A stretch of DNA of 64,000 nucleotides from Heliocidaris tuberculata (lineage: Eukaryota; Echinodermata; Echinoidea; Camarodonta; Echinometridae). The stretch lies in the NCBI GenBank assembly GCA_025618425.1, contig CM046833.1:5910356-5974355 (forward strand). Reading direction: 5' to 3'. A program made the translations under genes and the position numbers. Positions 47,122 to 58,212 of the stretch are shown in pieces. The first letter of the stretch is position 1. Every line of letters begins with the position of its first letter. Under the pieces are notes generated by a model. It was not told where the DNA came from. It saw only the letters and a program-made list of their open reading frames with translations, and did no database searches.

Positions 47122-47284
47122 CATCTTCTTGGCAGTATTGTTACTGAGGGTAAAGACGTAGACTCCAGGGTCAATAAACTGGTAGGCAAAGAGGGTCGTA
47201 GACGTCTGCACTTGGCTTTGTTGTTCAGCTAGCTCCCTGAAACCACCATAGTCAAACTTCTCATTGGTGTTGTACAGGTTCTCC
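47122..47284 (-). CDS. Exon 18: second half of cupredoxin-like domain
   Basis: 163 nt, phase 2 in and phase 0 out. ENLYNTNEKFDYGGFRELAE is followed by LFAYQFIDPGVYVFTLSNN and TAKKM. The GVYVF...(M)xIxV ending (completed in exon 19) matches the last strands of cupredoxin-like folds. No full set of copper ligands is evident. Confidence 0.92.
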
Positions 47285-47935
47285 CTATAACAAGAAAAGA
47301 TGGGAAATATTTTGGGGCATATGTCATAAATGATTTTTCAGAGTGAAAGTGAAAGGTATTGTACATGTACATCTTTATTACCTAAAATGCTTTGTTTCAT
47401 TGCCAAATTGAGCATGAAATATTTTCCATGTATTTAAACTTTACTGTTCAATTTCTGGAAAAAAGACTAAACACCCTCTTAGTCAAAACATGATTTTCAA
47501 CACTCAAAAACTTTGGTCTGGATTTGCAAAATATTTTAATAAGGACACCTGCTTAACATCCTGAAAATTTTTATCATCACTGTTTGGTGTCAAAAAGATT
47601 TCAGTACATTGTGAATATAAAGTAATCTTAAGATCTGGTAGTAGCAGAAAATAAATTTCACAGATTAGAACCTAATTTACAATGAATTTACAGCCAAGAA
47701 ACAAGCGAAGAAAGTAAATCAATCTTTTCCTACTGAACAACTTTTCAGTGAATGTACGAAAAGTATTGTTTGAAAATCTGTAATGCAATTGTGACTGTGT
47801 GCATCTACATGTAGTTTCAGGAAGTGCCACAAACACATGTAAGCCAGACTCCTCAGATTTCTTGCTCAAGCAGTTTCTTGAAAACAGGTAAAGATTAATA
47901 GTTACAAGCATGAACCACTGGACCACACCACATAC
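47285..47935. other. Intron 17-18
   Basis: 650 bp, AT-rich, no gene or clear element. Confidence 0.6.
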
Positions 47936-48233
47936 CTGTCGTAGACCGGATAATTGTTATTATCCACTGTAAACAGCATAGTCTCTCCGTACTTTAGGCA
48001 CACCGTCGGGTTCGAGATACCGGTATAGGTCCCGCCCGATGGGTCCTCCACTGTCGCCATCAGGCGGCGACGCCCATCCACAGTTGTCCCGTTCATGCCC
48101 CAGTCGACTGATCGTCGACGGCGTCGATTGGCGATGACAACGGAGCTGTTGACAGGACCATCCTTGGAGTTGTCCAGAAGGAGGGCAGTGAGATCATCAG
48201 GGTCTGGATCATATGCTCCAGTGAATCCAGATT
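47936..48233 (-). CDS. Exon 17: furin-like site and start of cupredoxin-like domain
   Basis: 298 nt, phase 1 in and phase 2 out. It contains NSSVVIANRRRRRSVDWG; RRRRR/S fits the R-x-(K/R)-R furin consensus. A beta-rich stretch follows: NPTVCLKYGETMLFTVDNNN, with YPVYDR. Gxx-hFxhDNxxxPV resembles the first half of cupredoxin folds. Secretory processing is inferred, not shown. Confidence 0.92.
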
Positions 48234-48321
48234 CTAGAAACAGTCAACAACAAGAAAAGCAATGGTCAGAGATCTTATCCCGAAGCTTCAAAATGATTGA
48301 TAAGTTGTCCGTTTTCATTCA

Positions 48322-48384
48322 TTTGTATGCTCCAGTGAATCCAGCTCCTAAAAACATTCAACAAATAATCTAAGGTCAGAGATC
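48322..48384 (-). pseudogene. Relic copy of exon 17 5' edge
   Basis: GTATGCTCCAGTGAATCCAG through GGTCAGAGATC repeats 48212-48270, the start of exon 17 and its upstream intron. Confidence 0.75.
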
Positions 48385-48574
48385 ATGATGAATCACTTAT
48401 GGGTCATGCATGTTCCATCACAGGGTACTGCACTTTCGATCTCTTTTACTCCATTAACCCAGTGGTGCAAATCCATTTTGAAATATGGGGGGGGGGGGGG
48501 AATGGGGTCACCACATGATTTAATTTTTGTACCTGTCCGAAATGTCTGAACATTTTCTACCAACCGTTGGTGAG

Positions 48575-48648
48575 TGCAGTGCCAGGGATTTGAACCCCGT
48601 ACCTTGTGGTTCACAGTCTGGTGACTTATCCACTAGACCAGAACAGTA
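48575..48648 (-). repeat. tRNA-like SINE head
   Basis: Minus strand TGGTCTAGTGGATAAGTCAC (good box A) and GGGGTTCAAATCCC (good box B). The best preserved of the tRNA-like heads, but the arms do not all pair, so not called a tRNA gene. Confidence 0.6.
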
Positions 48649-49046
48649 TTGCTGATACATCACTAAACAGACCAGAGCACTTCTACTTTTAAGCCATCTA
48701 CCCACAGATTGCTGAGGTACAATGTAAATACTGTATGTATCAACTGTTACACATGTACATGTAGCATGTGGCTTTGAATTAATAAGTAACAAGCTATTTT
48801 CACATAAAATTGTACTCGAATTCCCTTTCTTCCGATAAGAATGATGACTGTTGTTGTTGTTAAATGTAAAATATATATTTTTAAATTTCAAATACATCTG
48901 AATTAAATGTTTTTCATGAAATAAAAACCTATTAAATTTGGTGAAAGGTGCGGTGTTCCATTCAACTTGGCTATGCCTTTTTGAATAGAACCTCGTGAAG
49001 AAGTTTTACTATTTCACTCATAAACATGAAATAGTTGTATACTAAC

Positions 49047-49164
49047 CATAAGTGATGCAGAGATTGATCTTCTGGGTGTGACCGTCCAGTGATGTACATT
49101 GGTCAGTGGTTAGAGCATTGCGGGAGTTGATGATCTTAGACAGAGAGTCGGCTGCAAACATCGT
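49047..49164 (-). CDS. Exon 16: ectodomain segment with few cysteines
   Basis: 118 nt, phase 0 in and phase 1 out. TMFAADSLSKIINSRNALTT is followed by DQCTSLDGHTQKINLCITYG. It could be a small helical domain. Acceptor TTCTTCACAG, donor TATG/GTTAGT. Confidence 0.88.
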
Positions 49165-49551
49165 CTGTGAAGAACATGAAAAAATAATAACGGTAATGCT
49201 ACGCAATATTCTTAAAACAAATCAACAAAACCTACTGAAAATCAGATTCACTCATAAGTAAATACATGTATGACAACACATGTTATGCATGTAGTCAGGA
49301 CTACCAGCTTGATTTCTATACGTTCCTTATGACTCAGCTATTAGACATTTTTAACCAAAATCATTTGGCATACATTATTTACTTGTACAATATTCTTGAA
49401 CTACAGTGTACATGTAAGTTTAGTTTGATTCTGGGAGAATTTGTTTTTCGTCTTTTTCCAGAACTCAAACTCAAACATGAACACACACAAATCAATTTCC
49501 TCCCTTTCTCGATTGCTCTGTAACACTGAACACAAAAAGGGTTGTAAATAC

Positions 49552-49734
49552 CTCATTCCCGTTAGCATCGGTGATCTTGATGTAGGCAGGGTCAGAGCAG
49601 ACCAAAGTGATGCGGTTTTCCTGAGCGACCTGGCATTCACGGTTACAGATCTCCTCCAAGTCTTCAGTTTTACACTGGCAGTCGTTAGGGTTGCCCTTGA
49701 TGAAACCGATGTAGTCATCAGGCGTTTGGCATTG
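49552..49734 (-). CDS. Exon 15: Cys-rich ectodomain segment
   Basis: 61 codons, phase 0-0. Reads QCQTPDDYIGFIKGNPNDCQ, then CKTEDLEEICNRECQ and VCSDPAYIKITDANGNE. No GCC2/GCC3 spacing is seen, so the ectodomain changes type here. Acceptor TCCAACAG, donor GAG/GTATTT. Confidence 0.9.
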
Positions 49735-50104
49735 CTGTTGGAAGAAGATGTAAAGAGATCATCATGGACACTGCTGCAGTAGTCCTTGTTTGCAACATCC
49801 ATCTCAGTTTAAATCCTTAATTGTAAAGAAGCTTTTAAGAAATTGCTGTTTCATGATGGATGGTGGAGTTGCTGTTTGGGAGGTCAGATAAAATTTTAAC
49901 ACTGCCCTTTTCAAGCACCCTTCCATCTTCATCTTTCTTCTTCAGGGACCCTGTTGGCTTATCTACAAATGTACATACAGTACTTGTTTTCTTGGCAGTC
50001 AGGTAAACTGAATTGTTGTCAGCTAATAAAAAGTTTCGAAAAACTGCTGTTTAACGATAACATTGGCACTTTGGCGACTTTTTCATGACACAACATTCCC
50101 TGAC

Positions 50105-50325
50105 TACTGTAAAACCGAAAACTTGAGCGCGCATTTAATGTACATGTATGCAAATTTCGGGAGTGGTTCAAATCGTGAAAGTCTCATGCCGCAAAATCAT
50201 TGAATCATACATGTAATTGACACAATGCCAAATTTTTGCAAGTCCCGAAAGTTTTTGCGGTGAAAATGGCTGTCTTTAAAAATTCGTAAAATTTTCATGT
50301 CGCGAACGTTTCCGGTTTTAAAGTA
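50105..50325. repeat. MITE-like element near exon 14
   Basis: TACTGTAAAACCGAAAACTT at the left and AACGTTTCCGGTTTTAAAGTA at the right are inverted. A second, cut copy starts at 63909. Confidence 0.72.
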
Positions 50326-50357
50326 AATGTCACTACAACCGTCACACGACTTCTTAC

Positions 50358-50525
50358 TTCATTTCTGCAGTAATCTTCCCATTCGGCTTCAGTCCAGCAC
50401 TGCCCCTGCTGGTTCCTGTAAGTACCTTCATCGCACTGTTCATAGACTGTCTTGGTACAAGTCTCTGTGTTCCCGTCGGCTTTCAGGGCGTACCCATGCT
50501 GGCAGATACACTTTCGGTCAGTGAA
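50358..50525 (-). CDS. Exon 14: Cys-rich, EGF-like segment
   Basis: 56 codons, phase 0-0. CICQHGYALKADGNTETC looks EGF-like and is followed by CDEGTYRNQQGQCWTEAEW. Acceptor TCCATCAG, donor GAA/GTAAGA. A MITE-like inverted repeat ends about 33 nt downstream of the donor. Confidence 0.9.
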
Positions 50526-51133
50526 CTGATGGAGCAAGTGAAAGATTGTACAGTGAAACCTTAGAAGAAAGCAATACATGTCTGTGAAACAACTACATGT
50601 ACATGTACATGTATTTAAGGGTACCAATCACCAAAAAATATTTTGCTCTGTACATGTGTATGTTAGGGGATCCATGTCGTTATACTACATGTACATTCAA
50701 AATATGGGCTTCAAATATTAATTCTATAAAGAGATATTGCAATTTTAATTACACTCTCTACAAACGTAAAAACGACTCGTGATTAGACTGCTCGACGCAC
50801 CCTTACGCGCTCGCCAAGAACGCGGAACTAAACTCGGAGTACGGTTCTGCGCGAGCACTTTCCTGTTATCCTTCTTTCCTTTATACTCCTTAACTGTTGA
50901 CCGATAGAATGCAAGATAAAGTTCTTCGAGACTGATTTTATACTTTCTAGCTGTACACAAATTATTTTTTCAGGTGATTGGTACACTTTAACATAAAAAA
51001 GATACATGGAAAATGCATGTAAAGACAGGAAATGTGCATTTCGGGTACGTGTACATCTCTATAGGTCCCCTACATTTGCTCTTCACCCACATGTGCCTGT
51101 ATGCATGGCAACAAAATTGATACATGGCAAACA

Positions 51134-51290
51134 TTGACCCTTCCATGTTGTAGGTGAAAAATCCTGCAAAAGAATTTATATGTTGTACTGTATTGTACAG
51201 GTGGACTAAGAATGGCTAGTTCTGTTTCTCTCATCTCAAACAGTAATGGTACAAGGGTTGTCCAGTTTGTTCTCATGGCATTCTTTTACG
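51134..51290. repeat. Family-C-like fragment
   Basis: TGACCCTTCCATGTTGTAGG resembles the start of the elements at 23239 and 32723; the right end is less clear. Confidence 0.4.
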
Positions 51291-51418
51291 GGAAATTTTT
51301 AAATGAAACAAAGAATGAAAGTTAGATACTGTTCAGCTGAAAATTAACGTTTGATTGTCCAAAGCATGGTGGAAGGAACATTCTGGGGTTAATGACTGGT
51401 ATTGATAAATAAAATTAC

Positions 51419-51888
51419 CTGGAATTCCTGATTGGCTCCATTACAGGTGCACTCAGCTGACCCGACCGCTCCTTCTGTCGTCGCTTGACCACCACAATGG
51501 AAGCAGCCCTGCTGACCAGTCAAATGATTAAAGTGATCCACACCGCACATCAGACAATCAGACAGTGCCATCGCGTATTCCGTGCTCCTGTACGTCCCCA
51601 CGGGACACGCAGACGCCGCGGCTGACCCCTCCGGGCAGTAGTACCCGACAGGGCACGGGAAGGAGTTGGTGTAGTTGACGCCGTGTTGAGTGGTGTTGTC
51701 CAGAGGGTAATCCGTTGTAGCACCCTCCAGGCAGACCACGCCTGCCTCACAGATGGTGCAGTTGGCACGGTCGGGCATGTTGCCGTAGTAACCGGCTGGG
51801 CAGATTTGGCAGGTGTTCTCGAAGGTGCTCCGCTTGGACCCTTCCTTCTCTCGGTAGCCAAGCGGACAGATGACTGGCGTGATAGAGC
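51419..51888 (-). CDS. Exon 13: large GCC2/GCC3 exon
   Basis: 470 nt, phase 1 in and phase 0 out. It is the largest exon in the window and holds several fused repeats: CQICPAGYYGNMPDRANC, CPVGYYCPEGSAAASACPVG and CFHCGGQATTEGAVGSAEC. Local GC is visibly higher than in the flanking introns. Sequons include NCT, NTT and NYT. Confidence 0.93.
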
Positions 51889-54099
51889 CTAAAGAGAAAG
51901 GATTGTTTTGTTTTTTACACAAAATACCATTAAAATCTCACAGGGACAACTTGCTTTAACGGGACCAATAACAGCATTTTTATTTGCTCTTTTCTCTTGG
52001 GTTCTATTTTATTTCCTACGTTTAAACATCAGCTTCAAATATTACTTCTGTATAAAGATTTTGTCAGTTGAAATACAGAGATTTTTAAAATGTAAAAGTT
52101 ATGTTTTGCTTCCAGAGAAGTCAACTCTGATTTGATCTCCATGCAGGGATCAAATACTATATTATTCAATCATTCATTTAATGCAACCATAGGTTGAATT
52201 CCAGACAGAAGGAATAAAAATGTTTACATTATATATTTTTACCCCTCAAAATACATAAATTGATATTTGAAATATTTAAAGATAACCAACGAGTGGGAAC
52301 GATGAAAGAAAGGAAGATTCTGAAGAAAAAAAAAAACCCAAAACCCCAAAAAGTATTGGGTACAGATAATCTACAGCAATAGTGGGAGGGGGGAGTGAAA
52401 AAGAGAGAAAATTTACAGAGGAGAAACAAATTCAATGTGAATGATGGTGTAATATATCATTCCAGAAAAAAAAAATCAATTAAATATCAAATAAAAACAT
52501 ATTCAAATTGAACGCAGATTGAAACTCCACTTGAAAATGGAAATGAAAAACATAGGATTTCAAAACTCATTTTGATAAAATTAGAATATGGGTTTATAAT
52601 CCAAAGAAAGTCTTATAGTACTCTGTGTTTCACTACATGTGTGAATAATATGAATGTAATATGAATATCAGTGAAAGGGTAACTCATGCAGAAATAACCA
52701 GCTTAGATATAAGGATTATCTAACAAGAGCCTTCAGTATTAGAGCCTGATCAGTTTTCATAGGTACGGAGGGACATTTGACAAATTTTGAAAGTTTGAAG
52801 GCCTGTAGAAAATCAGTATGTAATTGAAGAGAGCTATTTTATGGTTCATTGTGAAGGGCATCACTGAAGGAGTTGAAATTTGGCTGCCATAGAGGCCTAC
52901 TAAAATTATAATCCATGAAATATTTAATGTCACAGATGGACTAAATTCCTACTCTTAACCGATCAGGCTCATTAACCGTAAGACTGAACATTATGTTTTT
53001 ACGATAAATTTGACATTTTGAGTACAGAAATAAAATTGAATCAAATTATATTGTGCAGAATGAACAAGGAATAACAAGACACAGATAAATGAAATAAAAA
53101 TTCATTTGGTGAATGATCAGTTTAGCTTTCCCATATGTAGAGTACTTACATGGCACTAAAAATGCATAAAAAAGAAAGTAATTGAATATCACAAATGGTA
53201 TTGAAAAATTGTAAATTTTCAATTCACAGGATGGACAAAGCATAATACATATTCTCCTTGTGGACATATCTTATACATGTACATGGTAGTATCATCAACA
53301 TATCTAACAACAGAAAAATTAAAATATAAACCCAACATCATTGTTATAAACAATAATGGTGCCAATTTAGTCCCGTGTGGGACTCCAGCATGAACATTTC
53401 TCCAATCACACATGACTTCATTGATTTTCAGTCTGTTAGTCTTTGGCACAAGAATGCACTGATATTCAATTAACAAAATTAGGATTAACTTCTAAATCTT
53501 CCAAATTTCTCAAAAGCAATCAGGATTTATCATATCAAAGGCTTTCTTACACATGAAGTCTCTCAAAAAAACATGCGCAGCATTTCTCTTAACATCTGTC
53601 TGAAATGCCCATCTGCCGTGGAAATCAATCAAAGCAAATACAGTCGAAGCCCAGGTCTTTGCCCAAGTTTGGGATAAATGGTGTTCATGAGTTACTTTCA
53701 GTATTTGTGAGTGCATTCAACTGGAATGGAGACCATTCAAACAACCTTGGGTTGACCATCCATTTCATTCAAAACTTGGGCAGAGGCAAATTTGACATGA
53801 ATCAGGAAAAACATTAACTGTTCTGCTTTCCATGGTCGGATTTTATTGATCAAGGTGTCAAATTAAAGAAAACATGATAGGCTACAATGTGAATATCTTT
53901 GATTAAATCTGTATTTACTGATCGCAATGTTATTTAGGGTTGAATCTGGGTTTTCTTTTTATATTGACTCACACTTTATATATATATATACAGTATGTAA
54001 GTAAGATACATTGTACAAGTATACTATTACTATTATTATGTACTGGCAGGTCTGACTTTTTCCAAGTATTGCCAGCTTGCAAAGGGAATGGTGACTCAC
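51889..54099. other. Intron 12-13
   Basis: 2.2 kb without exons. It holds the RT relic at 53215-53700; the rest is AT-rich. Confidence 0.65.
53215..53700 (-). mobile_element. Relic of a second non-LTR reverse transcriptase
   Basis: Minus strand shows KKAFDMINPDC (RT box with KAFD), then after a frame change VHAGVPHGTKLAPLLFITMM and VVRYVDDTTMY, where YVDD is the catalytic box. A different lineage from the 3.7-kb LINE. Only the palm region survives and it is frame-broken. Confidence 0.8.
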
Positions 54100-54246
54100 C
54101 AGGGCAAGGAGATGAATCGTTGAGGTAGCCGCATTCCTCCCCACAGTAGTGACCGTCCGGACACAGGATGGGGTATGGTGAGCGCACTGGACAGTAGTAG
54201 CCGGCTGGACATTTCTCCTGTGTCATTGACCGGTTACAGTAATACC
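54100..54246 (-). CDS. Exon 12: Cys-rich module
   Basis: 49 codons, phase 1-1. CPAGYYCPVRSPYPILCPDG, HYCGEECGYL and SPCPG are visible. It is the last of twelve ectodomain exons that all end in phase 1. A 2.2-kb intron containing an RT relic separates it from exon 13. Confidence 0.92.
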
Positions 54247-54501
54247 CTAGGAGGCAGAGAAAAAAACAAAATATGAAATTTGGAATCCCTCAAGGCAAAA
54301 TCATAAATACAAAACATTCTTCAAGCATTTACACATTTTTTTTTCTCAGAAAAGTTAGGAAGCTGGAGTTCATAATTGGTTTGAAGGCCGAGGCGAAAAC
54401 TATTAATCATTCCTCCAGATGGGAATGTTTGGCAACTCTAGGAATGGGTTAAAACTTTTTTTTTTAATAAAAATGGTGGGGTTCAGAGAAGGGGCACGTA
54501 C

Positions 54502-54633
54502 CTGGTTGACAATCCCTCTGTGTCCAGGACCCTTCTGGGCAGAACTGGCCCTCATCACACTCAATCTCATAGATGTTGGCTGTATCGTTGGGGCAGTAGT
54601 AACCCGGAGGACAAATGGTACAGTCCATCTCAT
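54502..54633 (-). CDS. Exon 11: Cys-rich module
   Basis: 44 codons, phase 1-1. CTICPPGYYCPNDTANIYEI is followed by CDEGQFCPEGSW and DCQPG. Pyrimidine-rich acceptor TTTTTAG, donor CCAG/GTACGT. Confidence 0.92.
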
Positions 54634-55003
54634 CTAAAAAGAAAAAGCAAATCACGAATGGAATAACGAATGGAGGATGATACATGTTGTATGTAATTGT
54701 GGAACGTAAAAGGGTAGGCTGGCTCCTACATAGGAGGTACGAGTATTCTACTCTGAATTGCATTATAAACTGGATGAAGTGTTGTAAAATATTTGGATAG
54801 TCTGACATTAAGGCAGACATCTTGGTACAACCAAGACGTGATGATTTCTCAACCAATACAAAAGTAAACACAAAGCAATCTGACATTTACTCTGGTAGAT
54901 ATTTGCTTCATTGCACTTGCTGCCAGAACCTGTGTCCTACAATCACCTATACATGTCATGGCCATCATTTACCCATTTTGGGTAACTACATGTATTAACC
55001 CAC

Positions 55004-55117
55004 CTTCGGCACTGACTTCACTCCTGAATGTCCCTGGTGGGCAAGGCATGGGTTCCTCGGTTGCTGTTGGGCAGTAGTGGCCAAGAGGACATGGCACTTT
55101 GGTGTAGTTGGTCAAAG
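55004..55117 (-). CDS. Exon 10: Cys-rich module
   Basis: 38 codons, phase 1-1. VPCPLGHYCPTATEEPMPCP is followed by PGTFRSEVSAEG. This is the canonical CPxGxYCPxxxxxPxxCPxGT pattern. Donor GAAG/GTGGGT. Confidence 0.92.
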
Positions 55118-55299
55118 CTGATAAAAAGTAAATGAATGAAACATGCACAGTTACATGTATATGCAAAACAGATATACTTGTATTCCATTAAAGGACTACA
55201 TCAACTACATGTACAGCACAAAAAAGGAGATGTCTACAATACCAAAATATTCACATAATCCTAAAGAAAGAGCACACAAAGCACATGAGTACACAGAGG

Positions 55300-55470
55300 T
55301 TGTCTTATTATCATCATTTATATCATCATCATCATCATTGTTGATATCATTATCATCATTTTTATTATCTACATTAATGCTATGGTTATTGATACTATCA
55401 TTGCTATTACTAACATCATAATACCATAATAACAATTGTCACTATCAAGACTATCATCTTCATTATTATT
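55300..55470. repeat. (CAT)n/(ATT)n imperfect microsatellite
   Basis: CATCAT and ATTATT triplets with interruptions in intron 9-10, about 140 nt from the nearest donor, unlike the other arrays. Confidence 0.85.
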
Positions 55471-55609
55471 CCACTTTTTTCCAACATCTCTGTCTGTCTC
55501 TTTATCTATAGACATCCATGCATCTGCCTAAGTACTCTTTCATGCCTTCTGTTAATCCACATGTTAATCTCTTAATCTCTACTTCAATTTCTTAATTCCT
55601 TTATCTCAC

Positions 55610-55735
55610 CTGGTTCATTACACCAGTACCCAGCAGGGCATGGCTGACACGTACTGCTGTTTGTGGCCCCGGACTCAAAGGAATAGGTTGTGTTGGGACA
55701 CGGTGCCCTGTCAGCATCAAACTCACAGTAATATC
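55610..55735 (-). CDS. Exon 9: Cys-rich module
   Basis: 42 codons, phase 1-1. Reads YYCEFDADRAPCPNTTYSF then STCQPCPAGYWCNEPG, with sequons NTT and NSS. Acceptor TTGCAG, donor CCAG/GTGAGA. A short relic of its acceptor edge is at 55842-55872. Confidence 0.92.
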
Positions 55736-55841
55736 CTGCAAGTAAAAAAATTACAAGTAATAAATATATACATGCATATCAATAAGTATATCACAACGTT
55801 AATGTCTACGGTGTCATTTTGTTTAAAAGCACAGTTCTCTG

Positions 55842-55872
55842 CCTACATCAAACTCACAGTAATATCCTAAAA
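55842..55872 (-). pseudogene. Relic copy of exon 9 acceptor edge
   Basis: CATCAAACTCACAGTAATAT followed by CCTAAAAGTAA repeats 55716-55745 (exon 9 start and acceptor). Confidence 0.65.
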
Positions 55873-56259
55873 GTAACAATATTACATCGGAAGAATAGAC
55901 CACTGAATGTATCGCAATATCAGAGCAACATTCAAATATGTCAACATTTTGTGGAACTTATCCATTATCCCTCACTGAGCCACTAAATTTCCAAACTGTG
56001 TCACAAATGTTGTTGGTACAGTACCTCATCAGTCTCTTCCTAACAATGTTTGCCTAAAACTTCAAAACAAATTTATGTACATGTCAATATCTGAAACAAA
56101 AAGTGCTAAAATCATGAAAAATTAATGAAAGGAATGTGAACGATTATGGCGATGTACTGGGACTGGCAGAAAAGATCTCGGCTTGCCCTTTAAAACAATA
56201 TAAAACTCATTAAATTTCAAATATCATTTAATTTCAAATCCAATGTTATAGTAGCTCAC

Positions 56260-56330
56260 CTGGCATACAACGCTTTGCCAGGACATGGTCTACTTTGAAT
56301 ATACCCTGCAGGTCACTCTTGACACTCAAG
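56260..56330 (-). pseudogene. Relic copy of exon 8 3' half with donor
   Basis: On the minus strand TTGAGTGTCAAGAGTGACCT, then GGGTATAT and GTATGCCAG/GTGAGC, parallel to exon 8. Codons for key cysteines are lost, so not functional. Confidence 0.72.
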
Positions 56331-56397
56331 GGGAACCACCCAATACAAATGCTAAATTTCCGTACATTTCAAATCAAAACTAAATACTGGCTCTCAC

Positions 56398-56535
56398 CTG
56401 GTGTACAAGGCTGTGGGAGGACATTGTCTACGGAACATATATACCCAGCAGGACACTGCTGACACTCGAGGGCGCTCATCGCTCCCTCCTTGGCTATAAC
56501 CTTGCCAGGCTCGCAAGCAGACACATTCGCTGCAC
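56398..56535 (-). CDS. Exon 8: Cys-rich module
   Basis: 46 codons, phase 1-1. Reads AANVSACEPGKVIAKEGAMS then LECQQCPAGYICSVDNV and QPCTPG. Acceptor GACTACAG, donor CCAG/GTGAGA. A mutated copy of its 3' half and donor lies at 56260-56330. Confidence 0.92.
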
Positions 56536-56637
56536 CTGTAGTCACATAAACATTTAAAAGATTGACAAATTGAAAAGAATGAAATAATTAACGACAGAAC
56601 CTATGCAGGGGCACTTTACCCTTTTAACCCTGTTGAG

Positions 56638-57036
56638 ACAATTGACCACATTTTGTTGTTTGGCTCAATAACTTTTTATTCAGAGCTCTAAAAAGTATAC
56701 CAGATGCAAGAGTAGAAAGAGCAAAAATTTCTGCACACATTATGTCCATTTTTGTTACCTGACCATATTGCGTTTGATCCCTGGAATTTTTAAAAAGGAG
56801 AATAAGTTTTAAAATCCTTAAATTGGCAACACATTGAGAGGTTCAAAATCATTGTTTTTTTATCAAAATTGGCAACTTTTTCAACTTTTCGACAATTCTT
56901 TTAACCATGTATATTGTTTTCAAAGACATTACCCCTTATAGAATCTTGTAGCACTAAAAGAAAAATATTATTGTTGCCAATATGAAGAACAAAATGTGAT
57001 CAATTTAGCCTTTAAATAATTCCTGTCCTGAAAAGG
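56638..57036 (+). mobile_element. TTAA-flanked MITE, family A, copy 4
   Basis: Same sequence as 10982-11388, with TTAA at 56634-56637 and 57037-57040. More diverged at the ends (CCCTGTTGAGACA). Confidence 0.82.
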
Positions 57037-57060
57037 TTAAAAGATTGTCAAATGATGACA

Positions 57061-57761
57061 GGACATTTGCTCCTGCGACATTTGCTCCTGCGACTTTATC
57101 TCGGAAGGTCAAAGGTTAAGTTCAAGGTCATAATTTGTTTTTTTGTTAAAGGTCATGTAAAGTTTTGGTAAGCCCTCAAAAACTGTTCGTCAGATTTCTT
57201 CAATTTTTATTGATAAGTAGCAAGATACTAGCAATACTAAGACACTGTGAAGATTTCGCCTCCTAAAGTTTAATATTAAACAAATAAGAGGCAAAAACTA
57301 ATTTATGTGCCGGGACAGGCACGTAAAATCCCAACAAAGGCAGCATGTGCTATACACTGTACACACACGTGTAAAACCAGTGATGAGTAGCTACACACAG
57401 TGCACACACACTGTCTCTATGCGAAGCCCCAAGATTGCTGTACGGGGAGCCGTCGGGGTGGAATGGTCCTAGCAGAATGGCAGTGATCAAGCATTCCTTA
57501 CAGATATTTACACTGAAATTCACCAGAAATCATAGATGGAATACCAAATGATCTCTTACAGACATCTTTTGATACAAGGAGAACAACATGAGACTATATT
57601 TAACATGTTTCTTTCATATTTCCTTTTTGCTACCAAAACTCTACATGAGCTTTAAGGACAATGTGAAGATTAGGATTAGGGTTAGGGTTAGGGTTAGGTT
57701 TAGGTTTAGGATTAACATGGCAAAGTTAGACCGGAGCAATTGTCACAGGAGCAAATGTCAT
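57061..57761. repeat. Element bounded by inverted GACATTTGCTCCTG repeats, with TTAGGG tract
   Basis: GGACATTTGCTCCTGCGACA is repeated in tandem at the left, and GGAGCAAATGTCA ends the right. Inside, 57669-57711 is (TTAGGG)n-like. Confidence 0.65.
57669..57711 (+). repeat. Interstitial telomere-like tract (TTAGGG)n
   Basis: ATTAGGATTAGGG passes into three to four perfect TTAGGG units, then TTAGGTTTAGG. TTAGGG is the telomere repeat of most deuterostomes. Confidence 0.9.
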
Positions 57762-57832
57762 GGAACCTATCAAATTGAACAGAATGAAATGATTTAAGAC
57801 AGAACTTATGCAGGGGCACTTTACCCTATTAA

Positions 57833-58212
57833 AGATATGGTTGAGTTCTGGGAAAGGTGGAAACTAATTTCTCATAATGATTCCTTTCATGTCAGTTTGG
57901 AAGAATATCCCAGTAGAAATGTCCCCTGAAAAGGATTGCTCTTAAAATGCCCTTACATTCGAAATATGAATAGAAATATCGGAAGTTTTTGGGAAGAACA
58001 TTCATGCAACATTTGTGTAGAGATCCATATACCCATTTCTGTGTGCAGTGCATGTGCTTTTCAGCGAGATTGAGTCAATTTCTTATCATTTTGATGATTC
58101 AAAAACCTCACAGTATACACCATTTCTTATGTAGACATAATAAACCTTTCCCAGTTGCTTAGAGACAATTTCTTTCACAATGTAATCGCATAACCAGAAC
58201 TCAATTTCATCT
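57833..58212. mobile_element. TTAA-flanked MITE, family B, copy 2
   Basis: AGATATGGTTGAGTTCTGGG and CCAGAACTCAATTTCATCT, with TTAA at 57829-57832 and 58213-58216. Uninterrupted reference for the 28.8-kb copy. Confidence 0.82.

Noticed and set aside
48575..48648. A functional tRNA gene
   Set aside because: Box A and box B look good, but the acceptor and anticodon arms do not pair convincingly; a SINE head is more likely.
56260..56330. An additional real ectodomain exon after exon 8
   Set aside because: The donor is intact but the cysteine codons and frame are damaged compared with exon 8 and there is no clear acceptor.
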